From Anastrepha obliqua (taxonomy: Eukaryota; Arthropoda; Insecta; Diptera; Tephritidae): a stretch of 64,000 bases of DNA. A model generated the notes under the pieces. It was not told the DNA's origin. It worked only from the letters and a program-made list of their open reading frames with translations, and searched no databases. Positions within the stretch are counted from its first letter, which is position 1. Every line of letters starts with the position of its first letter. The stretch lies in NCBI RefSeq assembly GCF_027943255.1, contig NC_072895.1, forward strand, positions 21,302,001-21,366,000. Direction: 5' to 3'. Below are positions 33,101 through 40,944 of the stretch, in pieces. Position numbers and translations under genes: made by a program.

Positions 33101-35278
33101 CATGACCTTGAAATTTTACTCTCCATTCTCGCTCGTCCATCGACGCCTAAGAAGTTTCATTTCAAAAACTATATTTCAAGCTCAAATCCGACCATTCGTG
33201 TGCCGTCAATTATTATTATTTTTTTTTTTTTTTGACGCCTCGTGGAGTCTAAAAAATGTGTTTAGAATAGTTTCGTAGAGTACCGTCTATGTAGAGGAAT
33301 ATAATAACCGAACATTTGAAATCTTGTTTAACCGTATACCTATACTTATTTAAATAATTCACAACTGCCCGAGATGGTAACCCATATACATGAGTAGAGA
33401 GAACGGAAATCAGCGAGTCACTGGCAACGACAATTAAAGGCGAACACACACACGCGTATACCAACGTAGGATCACTGCACTGATAACTCACCGACACAAC
33501 CAACAGCGTCGGCGAGAAAGCAAAAACCGTTGCTGCAGCGAGAGAGAGACTGCTGTTGGCGTTGTCAGCATCATGTGAAGTACGGGAATAATTGAATTCT
33601 TTATTGACAACTCAAACAGGCAACAGGCGAGCAGTGCTGTGCTGTGTGGCAAGAAATGACTAGCGTCATCGTCAGCAGTGTGGAAAGTTGGAAGGCGGCA
33701 AAAACCATTTTTCTCGTACCACATTTTCACTTTACGCGAAGAGTTTAATATTCCAGTAGTTTAATATTCTCCAATTTTTATTTTTTTTTAATTTTTGTGT
33801 GCGTTAAGTTACTTTTTTGTTCAGTGTTTTATTTATTCGTGTGTTACTTTTTTTATTTTTTATTTTGATTTAATTTTTTTGTTCTTCAGTTCGCCGCCAG
33901 TGTATACGTCTGCTACATACATAGTTTTTCCCTCACTGTTACATTTACATATTTTCTGTTTTCGAATTGCAACATATTTCACTGCATCATCGTCATCTGC
34001 TCTCTTTCTTCTCGCCTTGCTTTTTCGCCTTGCACTCGTCAATCCCACATCATCAACCCCATCAAACTGAAAAATCACGCGCATGAAAAATTTATAACGA
34101 AACAGCCATCCAATGTTCGACGCCGGTGGCGCCGCTAAATGGACGCATCGGCGGTACCAATTTAAATCAGCGCCGTCTCACTGTGGGCGCATTGGTCACA
34201 TTCAGCTGCAACGAGGGGCATACGCTTGTGGGCGAACCAAGCATCATTTGCACAGAGACTGGACTCTGGTCGCATCCGCCACCATATTGTAAGTAATACC
34301 AAAGTAAAAAGTAAAAAGTAAAAAAAAGCAAAATTATAAGCAAAGCATATAAGAGAAAATTAAAGAATAACAACAACAACAACCACACCAAAGTAGCTTG
34401 TTGGTATTGGTATTAAATTGAAATTGTAAAAGTCGCGCAGAGGCCCACATTCACACAACCACCCATACGCATACACGCACACACACACACATCGACATAC
34501 CTATCCATTAGCCTTAAAGTACACATGCAAAGCAATGATGGCGTTGTGTGTGCGTGTGTGTGTGTGTATGTATATGTGTTGAAAATAATTGGCAGAAGTA
34601 AAAAGGCAAAAGCACAAAAAAAAGCTATGGGCTGGCGCAAAAATGTTCAAGTAAAACTCAGTGGCCCAAAGTGTTGTCACAAATAGGATTGGCGCAACGG
34701 CAAAGAAATCACGAAAAAAGAAATTGACGAATTACAAATTGGCAATTTAAATTTCCAAAATAAATTTACTTCACAATAATTTAAGTGTTAAACAGCTAAT
34801 CAATCAATATACAACTAAATACGCAAATGAGAGAAATTGTAAGCTTAATAGAAAGTAATTTAAAATATGTATGTGCAAATGCATGTGCATTTCTATTTAC
34901 GTTTGTCTAATATTGAAACTCATCATCAGCATCATTATGTATGTATGTATGTAGCACTCAACCTCATCCACATTTGTACCTATCTATCGTATCTCTTTTT
35001 ACTTTACCTTCCCTGTCATTGGCGTCGTCCGTCGTCTGTCATCTGCCGGGTGCGCTCGCTTTGTAGGCAAATCACAATGCCCCTACCCCGGCGATCCACC
35101 AAATGGTTTAATAGCCCCACTGAAATTCAATTACGATTCTGGTGATTACCTGAGTGTCCAGTGTCGGCCTGGTTTTGTGCAGTACAGCGAGAATGGCCCA
35201 CCAGAACGTCCGAAATGTCAACCGGATGGAAATTGGTCCGGTCCGGTGCCCAAGTGTCGCAGCTATGAGGAAGTGTAG
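16907..35278 (+). CDS. hig: hikaru genki (hig), secreted synaptic Ig/CCP protein; eight exons, 5' end missing
   Basis: Joined exons give about 942 residues plus stop, with all splice phases agreeing. Residues 1-405 are charged and low-complexity with RYKR, RYRR and RVKR processing-like sites and one RGD. Residues 406-480 hold an acidic run and a half-sushi [15 protein letters not shown]. Residues 496-570 form a CCP from CHVNRIPP to RMPSC. An Ig-like domain spans about 585-690 ([23 protein letters not shown]). Four CCPs follow to CRSYEEV. Drosophila Hig has this order and is secreted into the cholinergic synaptic cleft, where it affects acetylcholine-receptor levels. The signal peptide is not in this model, so a short 5' exon should lie upstream. 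Introns contain many transposons but no exon is interrupted. Confidence 0.95.
18122..18802 (+). other. hig intron, left part
   Basis: Starts at the donor GTGAGT and holds no recognised frame up to the mariner-like element at 18803. Confidence 0.6.
18803..19370 (+). mobile_element. Mariner-like deletion derivative with TIRs, 568 bp
   Basis: The ends are inverted repeats: AAGGATCTTTCAAAAGTGGC on the left and AAGGGTCTTTCAAAAAAGGG on the right (minus reading), both followed by GCGCC-type bases, with TA at each border. The interior keeps only the transposase N-terminal DNA-binding region: [19 protein letters not shown], then [20 protein letters not shown] and STVWRILR. No catalytic part is left. 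Confidence 0.8.
19720..19868 (-). mobile_element. LINE RT fragment
   Basis: The minus strand encodes [11 protein letters not shown] and then [17 protein letters not shown], the template-grip and active-site blocks of an R1/LOA-type reverse transcriptase. The second active-site Asp is replaced by Tyr (YADY), although frameshift is also possible. It lies immediately beside the element at 19879. Confidence 0.7.
19879..20665 (-). mobile_element. Pogo-like non-autonomous element with C-terminal zinc finger and repeated 15-bp motif
   Basis: Both ends read GGGGARAATGGGGAGTTGTG inward and are bordered by TA (19877-19878 and 20666-20667). GGGGAGTTGTGAGAC occurs at 19888, 20083, 20441 (one mismatch, inverted), 20625 (inverted, partial) and 20642 (inverted). 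On the minus strand about 20230-20400 encodes an acidic run then [26 protein letters not shown] and [11 protein letters not shown] with a stop, four zinc-ligand pairs like the C-terminal finger of insect pogo/Tigger-type transposases. The catalytic domain is absent. Confidence 0.7.
20668..21161 (+). other. hig intron, right part
   Basis: AT-rich intron ending in a (TG)n tract at 21135-21152 and the acceptor TTTCAG. No element recognised. Confidence 0.6.
21162..21386 (+). CDS. hig: hig coding exon B (acidic run and half CCP)
   Basis: The acceptor CAG follows a (TG)n tract and the donor is GTAAGT at 21387. It enters and leaves in phase 1. It encodes [15 protein letters not shown], a Glu/Asp run, then [18 protein letters not shown] and KGKWVGPLC, which resembles the second half of a sushi module. 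Confidence 0.93.
21387..22255 (+). other. hig intron before the mariner cluster
   Basis: Begins with GTAAGT. It is AT-rich with many short TACATA-type repeats near 21540-21900 and no supported frame. Confidence 0.6.
22262..23510 (+). mobile_element. Mariner (DD34D), 3'-truncated copy in hig intron
   Basis: The left end has a mariner-type terminal motif (AAGTTCGTGCGG near 22264). A single open frame at 22422-23408 follows. The transposase is in frame from its start to KKWIDS, after which unrelated sequence replaces the C-terminus; no right TIR was found. Confidence 0.85.
22422..23408 (+). CDS. Mariner transposase, C-terminally replaced (329 codons)
   Basis: It starts [19 protein letters not shown], typical of mauritiana-type mariners. 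Two helix-turn-helix units cover roughly residues 1-110 ([31 protein letters not shown]). The catalytic triad is complete: [16 protein letters not shown] and [13 protein letters not shown], with 34 residues between the last two Asp. The WVPYELKP motif is present. The normal C-terminus is lost after KKWIDS, where the frame runs into other DNA, so the protein is about 20-30 residues shorter than usual in matched sequence. The enzyme would cut and paste the element at TA; activity here is doubtful. Confidence 0.85.
   Translation: MSNFVPNNVFLRGILLHYFNMKKKAAESHRILVEVYGEHALAERTCQKWFARFKSGDFGLEDEEREGAPPKFMDTELEELLDQDPAQTQEEVAKTLGVDQSTISKRLKAMGMIRKVGHWVPYELKPRDVERRFMACEQLLQRHKRKGFLHRIVTGDEKWVHYDNPKRRATYGYPGHASTSTSAQNIHGLKVMLCIWWDQLGVVYYELLKPNKTITGDVYRRQLMRLSRALREKRPQYADRHDKVILQHDNARPHLAQVVKTYLETLKWDVLPHPPYSPDLAPSDYYLFRSMQHGLADQHFRNYDEVKKWIDSFCFLPLKGYDASFNSS
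23522..24510 (+). mobile_element. Tc1/mariner-like element with ~100-bp TIRs, internally deleted
   Basis: Inverted arms of about 100 bp (23522-23625 and 24410-24510) differ at only a few positions and are bordered by TA on both sides. Inside, a start [10 protein letters not shown] is joined to a C-terminal part: [51 protein letters not shown] and [17 protein letters not shown] (frameshifted), so about the first catalytic region is missing. QQASA replaces the usual QQDGA, so the second catalytic Asp is lost. Confidence 0.85.
24670..25640 (-). mobile_element. Tc1/mariner-like transposase pseudogene (maT-like) in hig intron
   Basis: The minus strand reads [19 protein letters not shown] and then [50 protein letters not shown] (the catalytic TDEK position reads IVEK), [14 protein letters not shown], and in the C-terminal end [20 protein letters not shown]. 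Frames are broken and the middle is partly missing. The residue string fits the DD37D-like insect group by memory only. Confidence 0.75.
25641..26170 (+). other. hig intron between mariner relic and exon C
   Basis: No supported frame. It ends in a pyrimidine-rich stretch and the acceptor GTAG. Confidence 0.55.
26171..26268 (+). CDS. hig: hig coding exon C (start of first full CCP)
   Basis: The acceptor is GTAG at 26167-26170 and the donor is GTAAGT at 26269. It enters in phase 1 and leaves in phase 0. It encodes [19 protein letters not shown] and then [14 protein letters not shown]; the Cys opens the CCP completed in exon E. Confidence 0.9.
26269..27015 (+). other. hig intron with (TC)n tract
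   Basis: Starts with GTAAGT and ends with CTTACAG. A CT-rich microsatellite lies at about 26815-26850. Nothing else recognised. Confidence 0.6.
27016..27090 (+). CDS. hig: hig coding exon D (25 codons, basic linker)
   Basis: Acceptor TTACAG and donor GTGAGT; phase 0 on both sides. It encodes [19 protein letters not shown] and ISNTQI, a loop of the CCP with an N-glycosylation sequon NRT. Because it is 75 bp in phase 0 it could be skipped without a frame change. Confidence 0.85.
27091..28615 (+). other. hig intron, left part
   Basis: Starts at GTGAGT. It contains a (TC)n/(CA)n microsatellite at 27727-27765 and otherwise no supported frame or element up to 28616. Confidence 0.55.
27727..27765. 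repeat. (TC)n-(CA)n microsatellite
   Basis: About ten TC units run into a CACGCACACACA stretch. Confidence 0.9.
28616..29410 (+). mobile_element. Mariner (DD34D), internally deleted copy with both TIRs, 795 bp
   Basis: The ends share the inverted repeat TGGGCAAAAAGTAAGGT with TA on both borders. The frame starts [12 protein letters not shown] and then jumps to the C-terminal half: [31 protein letters not shown] (second Asp) and [17 protein letters not shown] (third Asp, 34 residues apart), ending [13 protein letters not shown]. The first catalytic region is lost by the deletion. Confidence 0.88.
29411..30310 (+). other. hig intron, right part
   Basis: Mixed AT-rich sequence with no supported frame or repeat; ends at the acceptor CTCTCAG. 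Confidence 0.55.
30311..30647 (+). CDS. hig: hig coding exon E (CCP end and first half of Ig domain)
   Basis: The acceptor CTCTCAG ends at 30310 and the donor is GTAGGT at 30648. It enters in phase 0 and leaves in phase 1. It encodes [31 protein letters not shown] (end of the CCP), then [16 protein letters not shown] and [13 protein letters not shown], carrying the first Ig cysteine. Confidence 0.94.
30801..31283 (+). CDS. hig: hig coding exon F (second half of Ig, two CCPs)
   Basis: The acceptor is TTTAAG at 30795-30800 and the donor is GTGAGT at 31284. It is in phase 1 on both sides. It encodes the Ig signature [16 protein letters not shown] and then two CCP modules, CPQLPEPV to PPPTC and CPRLALDD to VPRC, each with the four-cysteine and Trp pattern. 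Confidence 0.95.
31284..32109 (+). other. hig intron, left part
   Basis: Starts at GTGAGT. No supported frame. Confidence 0.55.
32110..32336. repeat. Small MITE-like inverted-repeat element, 227 bp
   Basis: The left end AACCCTCCGTTGGACACC and the right end (inverted) AACCCTCCGCCGGACACC differ at two of 18 positions. GGACACCCGG and the inverted CCCGGGGCCC are subterminal. No coding frame. No clear target duplication was found, so the class is open. Confidence 0.7.
32337..34105 (+). other. hig intron, right part
   Basis: Contains a (GA)n tract near 32505-32531 and AT-rich sequence. A TC-rich Phe/Ser open stretch at 33795-34070 is a composition effect of the pyrimidine tract near the acceptor. 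No element recognised. Confidence 0.55.
34106..34288 (+). CDS. hig: hig coding exon G (one CCP, phase 1-1)
   Basis: The acceptor is ACAG ending at 34105 and the donor is GTAAGT at 34289. At 183 bp it encodes exactly one sushi module, [15 protein letters not shown] to SHPPPYC, with its last Cys codon split by the donor. Symmetrical phase makes this a possible cassette exon; Drosophila transcripts are reported to vary in CCP number. Confidence 0.93.
34289..35066 (+). other. hig intron
   Basis: Starts at GTAAGT with A-rich sequence, a (CA)n/(TG)n region near 34475-34570 and ATGT repeats near 34935. No coding signal. Confidence 0.6.
35067..35278 (+). CDS. hig: hig last coding exon (final CCP and stop)
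   Basis: The acceptor is TTTGTAG ending at 35066. It encodes [18 protein letters not shown] through [13 protein letters not shown] and stops at TAG 35276-35278. The short C-terminal SYEEV end matches my memory of Drosophila Hig. Confidence 0.94.
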
Positions 35279-36009
35279 CTAATCAAAATGGCGGACATGA
35301 TGATGCCGGAATCATCTGATGAGTCCATACAACTACAACACGACTAGAAACAAGCACAGCTACGGTATTAGCAGCATAAACTTAATGCAGAGTTACGACA
35401 GAGAGAGAGAGAGGGAGCGACAGTCACAACAACAGCAACAATAAACGAATTTGATCATAAAATCAAAGAGCTGAATGAAAATAGAAACAAAAATAAAAAT
35501 GTTGATGAACAAAAACAAACAACAGCGCACACAAGCACATACATCGTATTATGTAGTAGTAGTGTACGTTAAGGAGAATGGTTGGGGTACAAATACGATG
35601 CACCACACACCCACACACATACAAGATATACTTACAGCTACACATGCACTTATACACATGCATATACACTAACCTATTCAAATACATTAAAAGCCTAAAA
35701 ATATATATTTCTCCTGCAGGAAATTAAATTAATGAAAGTCTATTTAAAAAAAAAACAAGGATTTATTCATACAAAAATTAAATTAAAATTAAAATTCTTA
35801 ACTAATGAGGATTTCTAGCTCTGGCAGCGCAGGAATTAAGTCGAAGTAACGTTAAAAATTCGGTGGTTTTTTTGTTAATTGATGATGTTTTGTTTTTTTT
35901 TTTTATGAAAATATCAAATTTCGAAAAATATGTAAGATTTTTGGCACACGTTGGTGCATTTCTTTTATCAAAGAAACGAGCTTTCATTACAAATTGGATT
36001 GATTTTTTT
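35279..36009 (+). other. hig: Probable hig 3' untranslated region
   Basis: Follows the hig stop directly. A canonical AATAAA lies at 35440-35445 and weaker ATTAAA variants further on (about 35686 and 35724). The transcript end cannot be fixed from sequence alone. A (GA)n tract is at 35400-35413. Confidence 0.55.
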
Positions 36010-36700
36010 TTTAATTTGTAAACTTTGGTAAAAGTTCGGTCAGTTTCAGGCTTCGGTTATAAATTCGATTGAATTTTTTTTTTTAGTTTTTATGAACTGC
36101 CGCAGTTTCGGCAAAATGTATAACTTTTAGCACAAATTCTGATTTTTTTCATATTAAAGTGACAAACTTTCGTTACAGATTCGGTTGAGTCCTTTCAAAC
36201 TTCTCATAAATGTTTGATTTTTTAAAGTATTTATCACTTTTAGCATAAATTCGGCATATTTTTTATTAATGTTACGATCTTCCTTTACAGATTCGGTTGA
36301 GTCTTTTCGAATTTCTCATAAATGCCTGATTTTTTAAATTATCGATCACTTTTAGCATAAATTCGGCATATTTTTTTATATTAAAATAACGAACTTTCGT
36401 GACAGATTTGGTTCAGTTCTTTCGAAATTCTAATAAATGTCTGATTTTTTTTAATTATCGATCACTTTTAGCATAAATTCGGATATTTTTTTCTATTAAA
36501 GTAACGAACTTCCTTTACAGATTCGGTTGAGTCTTTTCGAATTTCTCATAAATGCCTAAGTTTTTAAATTATCAATCACTTTTAGCACAAATTTCGAACT
36601 TTCGTTACTAACTCGATCGAATTTTTCTCGAATTTGTGAATTCATATCTGACTTTTCACAAAACCTTTCAATTTTGCTACAAATTCTTCAATTGTGCGAG
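36010..36700. repeat. AT-rich tandem array, period about 112-116 bp
   Basis: The phrase ACTTTTAGCA recurs at 36123, 36236, 36348, 36464 and 36578, each followed by the blocks TAAATTCGGCATA, GTTACAGATTCGGTTGAGTC and TTTCTCATAAATGC. The repeat fades into diverged units on both sides (from about 35900 and up to 36850). Confidence 0.85.
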
Positions 36701-36850
36701 GTTTCATCATCAAATTTGACTGCTATTTTATGGAATTCGATAAAAAATGTTTTCGAACTTTCACTGACACGAATTTTCGTTACGGCTTTCATCAATTACA
36801 TTGTTAAATTTCAAAATTTCGGTTAAATGCGCATTTTTGCGGCATCTTAA

Positions 36851-38139
36851 AAATTTCGAAGCGTATTTTTCCTAGTTGCTGTCCAAACGTCTAAGAGGCT
36901 GGTTTTAAAAATCAGTAGAAAATTTATATTTTTTGCAATTACTTTATATCAGCTGGCTAAAAAATCTTAAATTACCGATTCTGAACCTTACTTCTTTCCT
37001 GCAGGGGAGGAAAAATTGTTGAAAAAAAATCCTGACAAAGAAAAAGAAAATTATCGAATTGTAAAAAGTTATACTTATATGTAAGAATTGAACACGACTA
37101 GCTTCTGTAAGTCAAGTATTTGTGTCGTATGACCAATTAAAAGCAATTAAATTTCAGTGCGCGTGTTAACTGAATCAAATTAAATCAAATCTTTCATGTC
37201 TGTATGTATGTATATTAAATTGCACTGAAACGCACAGGGCAGCAAATTACGATGAGGGCGAGGGAATTAATGTTAAATCTAGCAGAAAAACGATTTAATG
37301 CTCCATTATAAAAAGAATCCAATATTTACTAAAATAAGCGTTGTTGAAATTGCAAAGAAAAAAATTTAAGTGAAAATAAAAAATAAAATAAATGCAAAAA
37401 TATAAATAACAAAACCGATTAATTGATATATTTACAACTTATTGAATCGCAAAAAAAACAGATAAGAACAAATATTTGCAAAAATAATAGTTTGAGAATA
37501 GAATTATAGTACTCGTAGCTACATGGGCGCGCGTGTATAATAAATATACTTATAGCAGGTAGTGTAATATCTGTGCTGCGCTGCCAGCTTTCTTATAATC
37601 GCATACTAAACAAAAAAACATATGTGTTTGTGTCAGAAAATTGCATAATAATTTGAAATTACCAATTATTTGTTTGCTGTTTCCAAATTTTTGCAGTGAT
37701 ACGAAATTTAAGAGTTGAGCTACGAAATTCGGCATCTTCTACGAAGGACTTCCATAATGCATGTACATTAAGGCAGAAGGCGTTCAATGCAGCACCTTCG
37801 GAATCCAAGAAATTTTTGTGATTTTTCAGCTCTTCTCCGAATATCTTTACAATTTTTTTTTTATATCCTTGTTCACTCCGCTCGGGAGCATACGGCCTCG
37901 ACAAGACTCAGACTTGCGTTGGTTTCGTTAATCTATTTGATTTCTGACAAGGTAGATGATTAGCCCGCCGCTACCAGTATTAAGTAGTGGGAATGCCCAC
38001 CTGTAGTTGCTTAGGAACAACGCTTTCTAACTGTTTAAAGCGCCATCTGTGTTTCACATTGTTCTGCCAGAAGGATCACACAGATGATTGAAGACTTCGC
38101 TAATGTGGTGTGTCTGCGCTATTACCGCGATAAGATTTT
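36851..38139. other. AT-rich intergenic stretch
   Basis: Downstream of hig, AT-rich with poly-A and poly-T runs. A minus-strand 81-codon frame at 37659-37904 has no recognised motif. A small CTCTTCTCCG region near 37835 is unexplained. Confidence 0.45.
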
Positions 38140-38154
38140 TGGGGTGGAGGAGTG

Positions 38155-38281
38155 AAGTTTTTTTTTTAGAACCCAGGAAAGTAGGTAAGTTTTGGAAAAG
38201 TGCGAGGACCATGCTCGTGGGATTCGAACCCACAACCTCTGGGATGGCAGGCTAGTACACTTACGCTAGACTACCGACGCC
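38155..38281 (-). repeat. tRNA-like SINE head or tRNA pseudogene
   Basis: On the minus strand, 38281 to about 38203 reads like a tRNA: TAGTCTAGCGTAAGTGTAC is a D-arm/A-box region, then an anticodon-arm-like CCTGCCATCCCAGAGG, and a perfect T-arm GTGGGTTCGAATCCCAC (five-base stem, seven-base loop, B-box). The acceptor ends do not pair, so it is not a working tRNA. It is followed by A-poor sequence and a T-run on the plus strand. Only one copy was seen. Confidence 0.6.
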
Positions 38282-38294
38282 TTAATCGGACAAT

Positions 38295-39305
38295 TATACA
38301 TGGTTCTCGGCTGTTGTTTTTGCGCCGTCCTATGTGATGACGGTATCTGCTACCTCGCGCAACATCGACCTTCTCCCAGTAATCTTTGGCAGAGTACAAC
38401 CTCTGCTCCCTTGTGGATTCTAGTCCAGTGCCATTCTCGTGATACTATCTGGTGCTTTTCTCAACGTGTGACCTATGCATTGCCACTTTCTGCATTGCAT
38501 TTACCTAAGGATGGTTTCCTCATTCATTAATCTTCATAATGCGTCGTTACTGATGGTATTTAGACAGAATATTCTTCAGATGATGCGTAGGCATTTGTTG
38601 ACGACAGATTGTAGCCTTTGTCTGATGGTGTTAGAGACTAGCTCTGTTTCGCTTGCGTACAACAATACGGACTTCACGCATGGGCCGAATATTCGTAGTT
38701 TTGTGCGTCTCCCCCATACTGTATGCATTCGCCCGAATGCCGCCCTTTAGCTTGTTTAGCTTACAGTTCACATGGCTTTGTTTAGCCTACAGTTGACATC
38801 TTCATCTGCCCCACCATCTGCCGTGATGATACAGCCAAGGTAGCAGAAGCTTTCAACGAATTCCACCGGGGATCTGTCAACCAATATCTGCCTTGCGCTA
38901 TGTGGTTAACTCTCATGGCCTTGGTCTTGGCGACGTTGACCTCCAGTCCGACAGTGCGTGCCAACGTTACAAGTCTGTCCGCCTTCGCTGGCATATCAGT
39001 GAGTTTGTGAGAGAGGAGGCAGGTGTCGTCGGCGAAGTCCAGGCCCTCAAGATGTCTGGTGAAACTCCATAGGATGCCTTTTTTGTGCAGGGTCAGTTGG
39101 CTCATGACGTCATCGAGGACGATGGGGAAGAGAAGGGGCGACAGGGGACAAACTTGGCTTAGGCATGCGTTGGTAGTGAATGGATCGCTGATATCGCCTT
39201 TGTGAAGCAGTGCCAGTTCGGAGTCTTCGTAGAGGGCTTTGATGAGGCGGATTATCTTGGCGGGAACTCGCTTTCTACGCAGTGCCAGTTTGTTTTGATA
39301 TTTGC
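38295..39305 (-). mobile_element. RTE-like LINE, reverse-transcriptase 3' part
   Basis: The minus strand encodes LDFADDTCLLSHK (active site with both Asp) and then KADRLVTLARTVGLEVNVAKTK around 39045-38915. With frameshifts it ends in GHTLRKAPDSITRMALD and NPQGSRG, the characteristic C-terminus of RTE/BovB-like elements. It is 5'-truncated and broken. Confidence 0.8.
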
Positions 39306-39494
39306 GATAAAAATTTGAATATGAGAAATGAACGACGAAAAATTAATTGACTTAGTGGCATATTGTTCGTGTTTTATGACAAAAATTGTCATTAATTCTA
39401 CTTTAATATCAGCTGTTTATGGTTATGGAATGACTAATCGACAAATGCGGTAATGTTGCGGCTATGATTATGATGACGGCTGAGGCGTTATGGG
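39306..39494. other. Short unassigned gap
   Basis: AT-rich sequence between the RTE piece and the inverted-motif segment at 39495. Confidence 0.4.
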
Positions 39495-39694
39495 GTTAGG
39501 GGTAGTCAGAGACACGAAAAAATGATGATTTTCAATAATTTTTTTCTGCTAGTCAAATGCTTTATTTTACAAAAAAAAGATAGCATTAATACATTCGACT
39601 TGACTTTAGCAAAATTTCAACAACAAAAAATTAATAATTGTAAAAGTTATCGCTGTTTGTGTGGAGCCCGTTTCTCCAGAAGTCCTTTGCGGTG

Positions 39695-40086
39695 ATCATC
39701 ACAAGTCCTTGCAGATTCGTCTAAAATCAATCGGACAAGTGAAATTAGTTTTATCAATAGATAATCTTCAGCTGGATCGAAGCTTTTTTTTTTGTGTGTG
39801 TTCAAAATCAACAATATGGCGGCCTTAGGAAGCATTTTCCAGATTTTCGAGAAAAACCCGACGATTAATTGTTAAAAAAAATCGAAATTTTTATCATCAC
39901 AAGTTCTTGGAGATTCATATAAAATCAATCGGAGAAGAGAAATTAGTTTTATTAATAGATAATCTTGTTCCTGATTGAAGCTTTTTTTTGTTTTTCAAAA
40001 TTAACAATACGGCGGGCTCAGGAAATATTGTTCAGATTTTCGAGAAAAAACCCGACAATTAATTGTTAAAAAAAATCGAAATTTTT
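39695..40086. repeat. Two-unit tandem duplication, period about 198 bp
   Basis: ATCATCACAAGTYCTTG opens each unit (39695 and 39893). The units share AAAATCAATCGG, GAAATTAGTTTTAT, ATAGATAATCTT, TTTTCGAGAAAAA and ATTAATTGTTAAAAAAAATCG. They differ by scattered substitutions. Confidence 0.8.
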
Positions 40087-40274
40087 GAAAAAAAAATTTC
40101 CTTGGATCAGGCACGAGTTTTTTATGTTTTTCAAAATCAGTAAAAATTTCATTGAAATCCACCAAGCGGTTTTTAAGTCCCTGTGATGACCAGTTCAAAA
40201 AACATAGTTTTGAGAAAAATTCATTTAAAGTTTTTCTATCGATTTGTGTAGATTTACACGAATTATTTAATTAC

Positions 40275-40520
40275 TTACGCTGTGTTATTTATGCCTGGGC
40301 CATGTAAAAGTTTTTCAGCCGTCATAGCAGCTTCCAAAATATCAATTTGCTGTTGCCTATATAGTATTCTACCTTCTCGAGTGTTATCGTTAGGATGCTG
40401 ATCTGCCACTTTCATACGTACAGCATCCATTTTTTCAGCTCCGGAGCGCCCGAGCGCCGTTTGGTAATTGTTGAATAACTCGAAAAGTATTTGTCGAATT
40501 CCCTTCAATTCCATTTTCAC
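40275..40520 (-). CDS. Unknown 81-codon frame with a possible splice donor
   Basis: The minus-strand frame starts MKMELKGIRQILFELFNN (a second Met is two codons on) and contains GRSGAEKMDAVRMKVADQ and NTREGRILYRQQQIDILE, a charged, helix-like composition unlike the AT-rich surroundings. It stops at TAA in GCGTAAGTAAT; the same bases contain a good donor, GTAAGT (plus 40273-40278), so it may be the first exon of a longer protein. I do not recognise the family. It could be the accessory protein of the surrounding putative element or a captured gene fragment. Confidence 0.35.
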   Translation of the reverse strand: MKMELKGIRQILFELFNNYQTALGRSGAEKMDAVRMKVADQHPNDNTREGRILYRQQQIDILEAAMTAEKLLHGPGINNTA

Positions 40521-40601
40521 ACAATATTTTTAAGATATTTGATATTTTAAGAAAATACAAAAAAAAATATAATATTTTTTTAATTCTGACTACTCCCTAA
40601 C

Positions 40602-40940
40602 GGCACGTAAGTGCTACTTGAAGTGTGCCTGTGGCACTCTTGCCATTTTACCTACCTACCCCTAACCTCTTATGGCTACAGCACCACTAATTGCAGCTTT
40701 AGACGCCGAAGGCCAATCAAATTGGCTCTATATTGAAAAGCTGCAAAGCATTGTTGTCATATTTCGATAAGAATGTAATTGAAAAATATAAAAAATCACA
40801 TCAATGAAGTCTATTGACACCATTCAATATTAAAATGCATGCAACCCCTACACAAAAACGCTGTGAAAAATGGGTTCGAAATAGGTTTGGGTTATGTTAT
40901 TTATATCGGATTTGACCAGTGTTTTGGCTGATGTTTGGGC
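40602..40940. other. No gene recognised
   Basis: Mixed sequence between two putative elements; no frame supported. Confidence 0.45.
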
Positions 40941-40944
40941 TTAA

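Larger units (their letters stand above)
39495..40601. mobile_element. Possible DNA element bounded by inverted GTTAGGG-type motifs
   Basis: GTTAGGGGTAGTCAGA at 39495-39510 and its inverse, TCTGACTACTCCCTAAC, at 40585-40601 differ by one base insertion. Between them are a two-unit tandem duplication and a minus-strand 82-codon exon-like frame. No target duplication was seen, so the boundary call is tentative. Confidence 0.45.

Noticed and set aside
33795..34070. Phe/Ser-rich open frame before hig exon G
   Set aside because: It is the T/C-rich tract of the intron, i.e. part of the acceptor region, read as codons.
37659..37904. Minus-strand 81-codon frame starting MSRPYAPERSEQGYKK
   Set aside because: No family resemblance and no splice or promoter context; kept only as an unexplained stretch.
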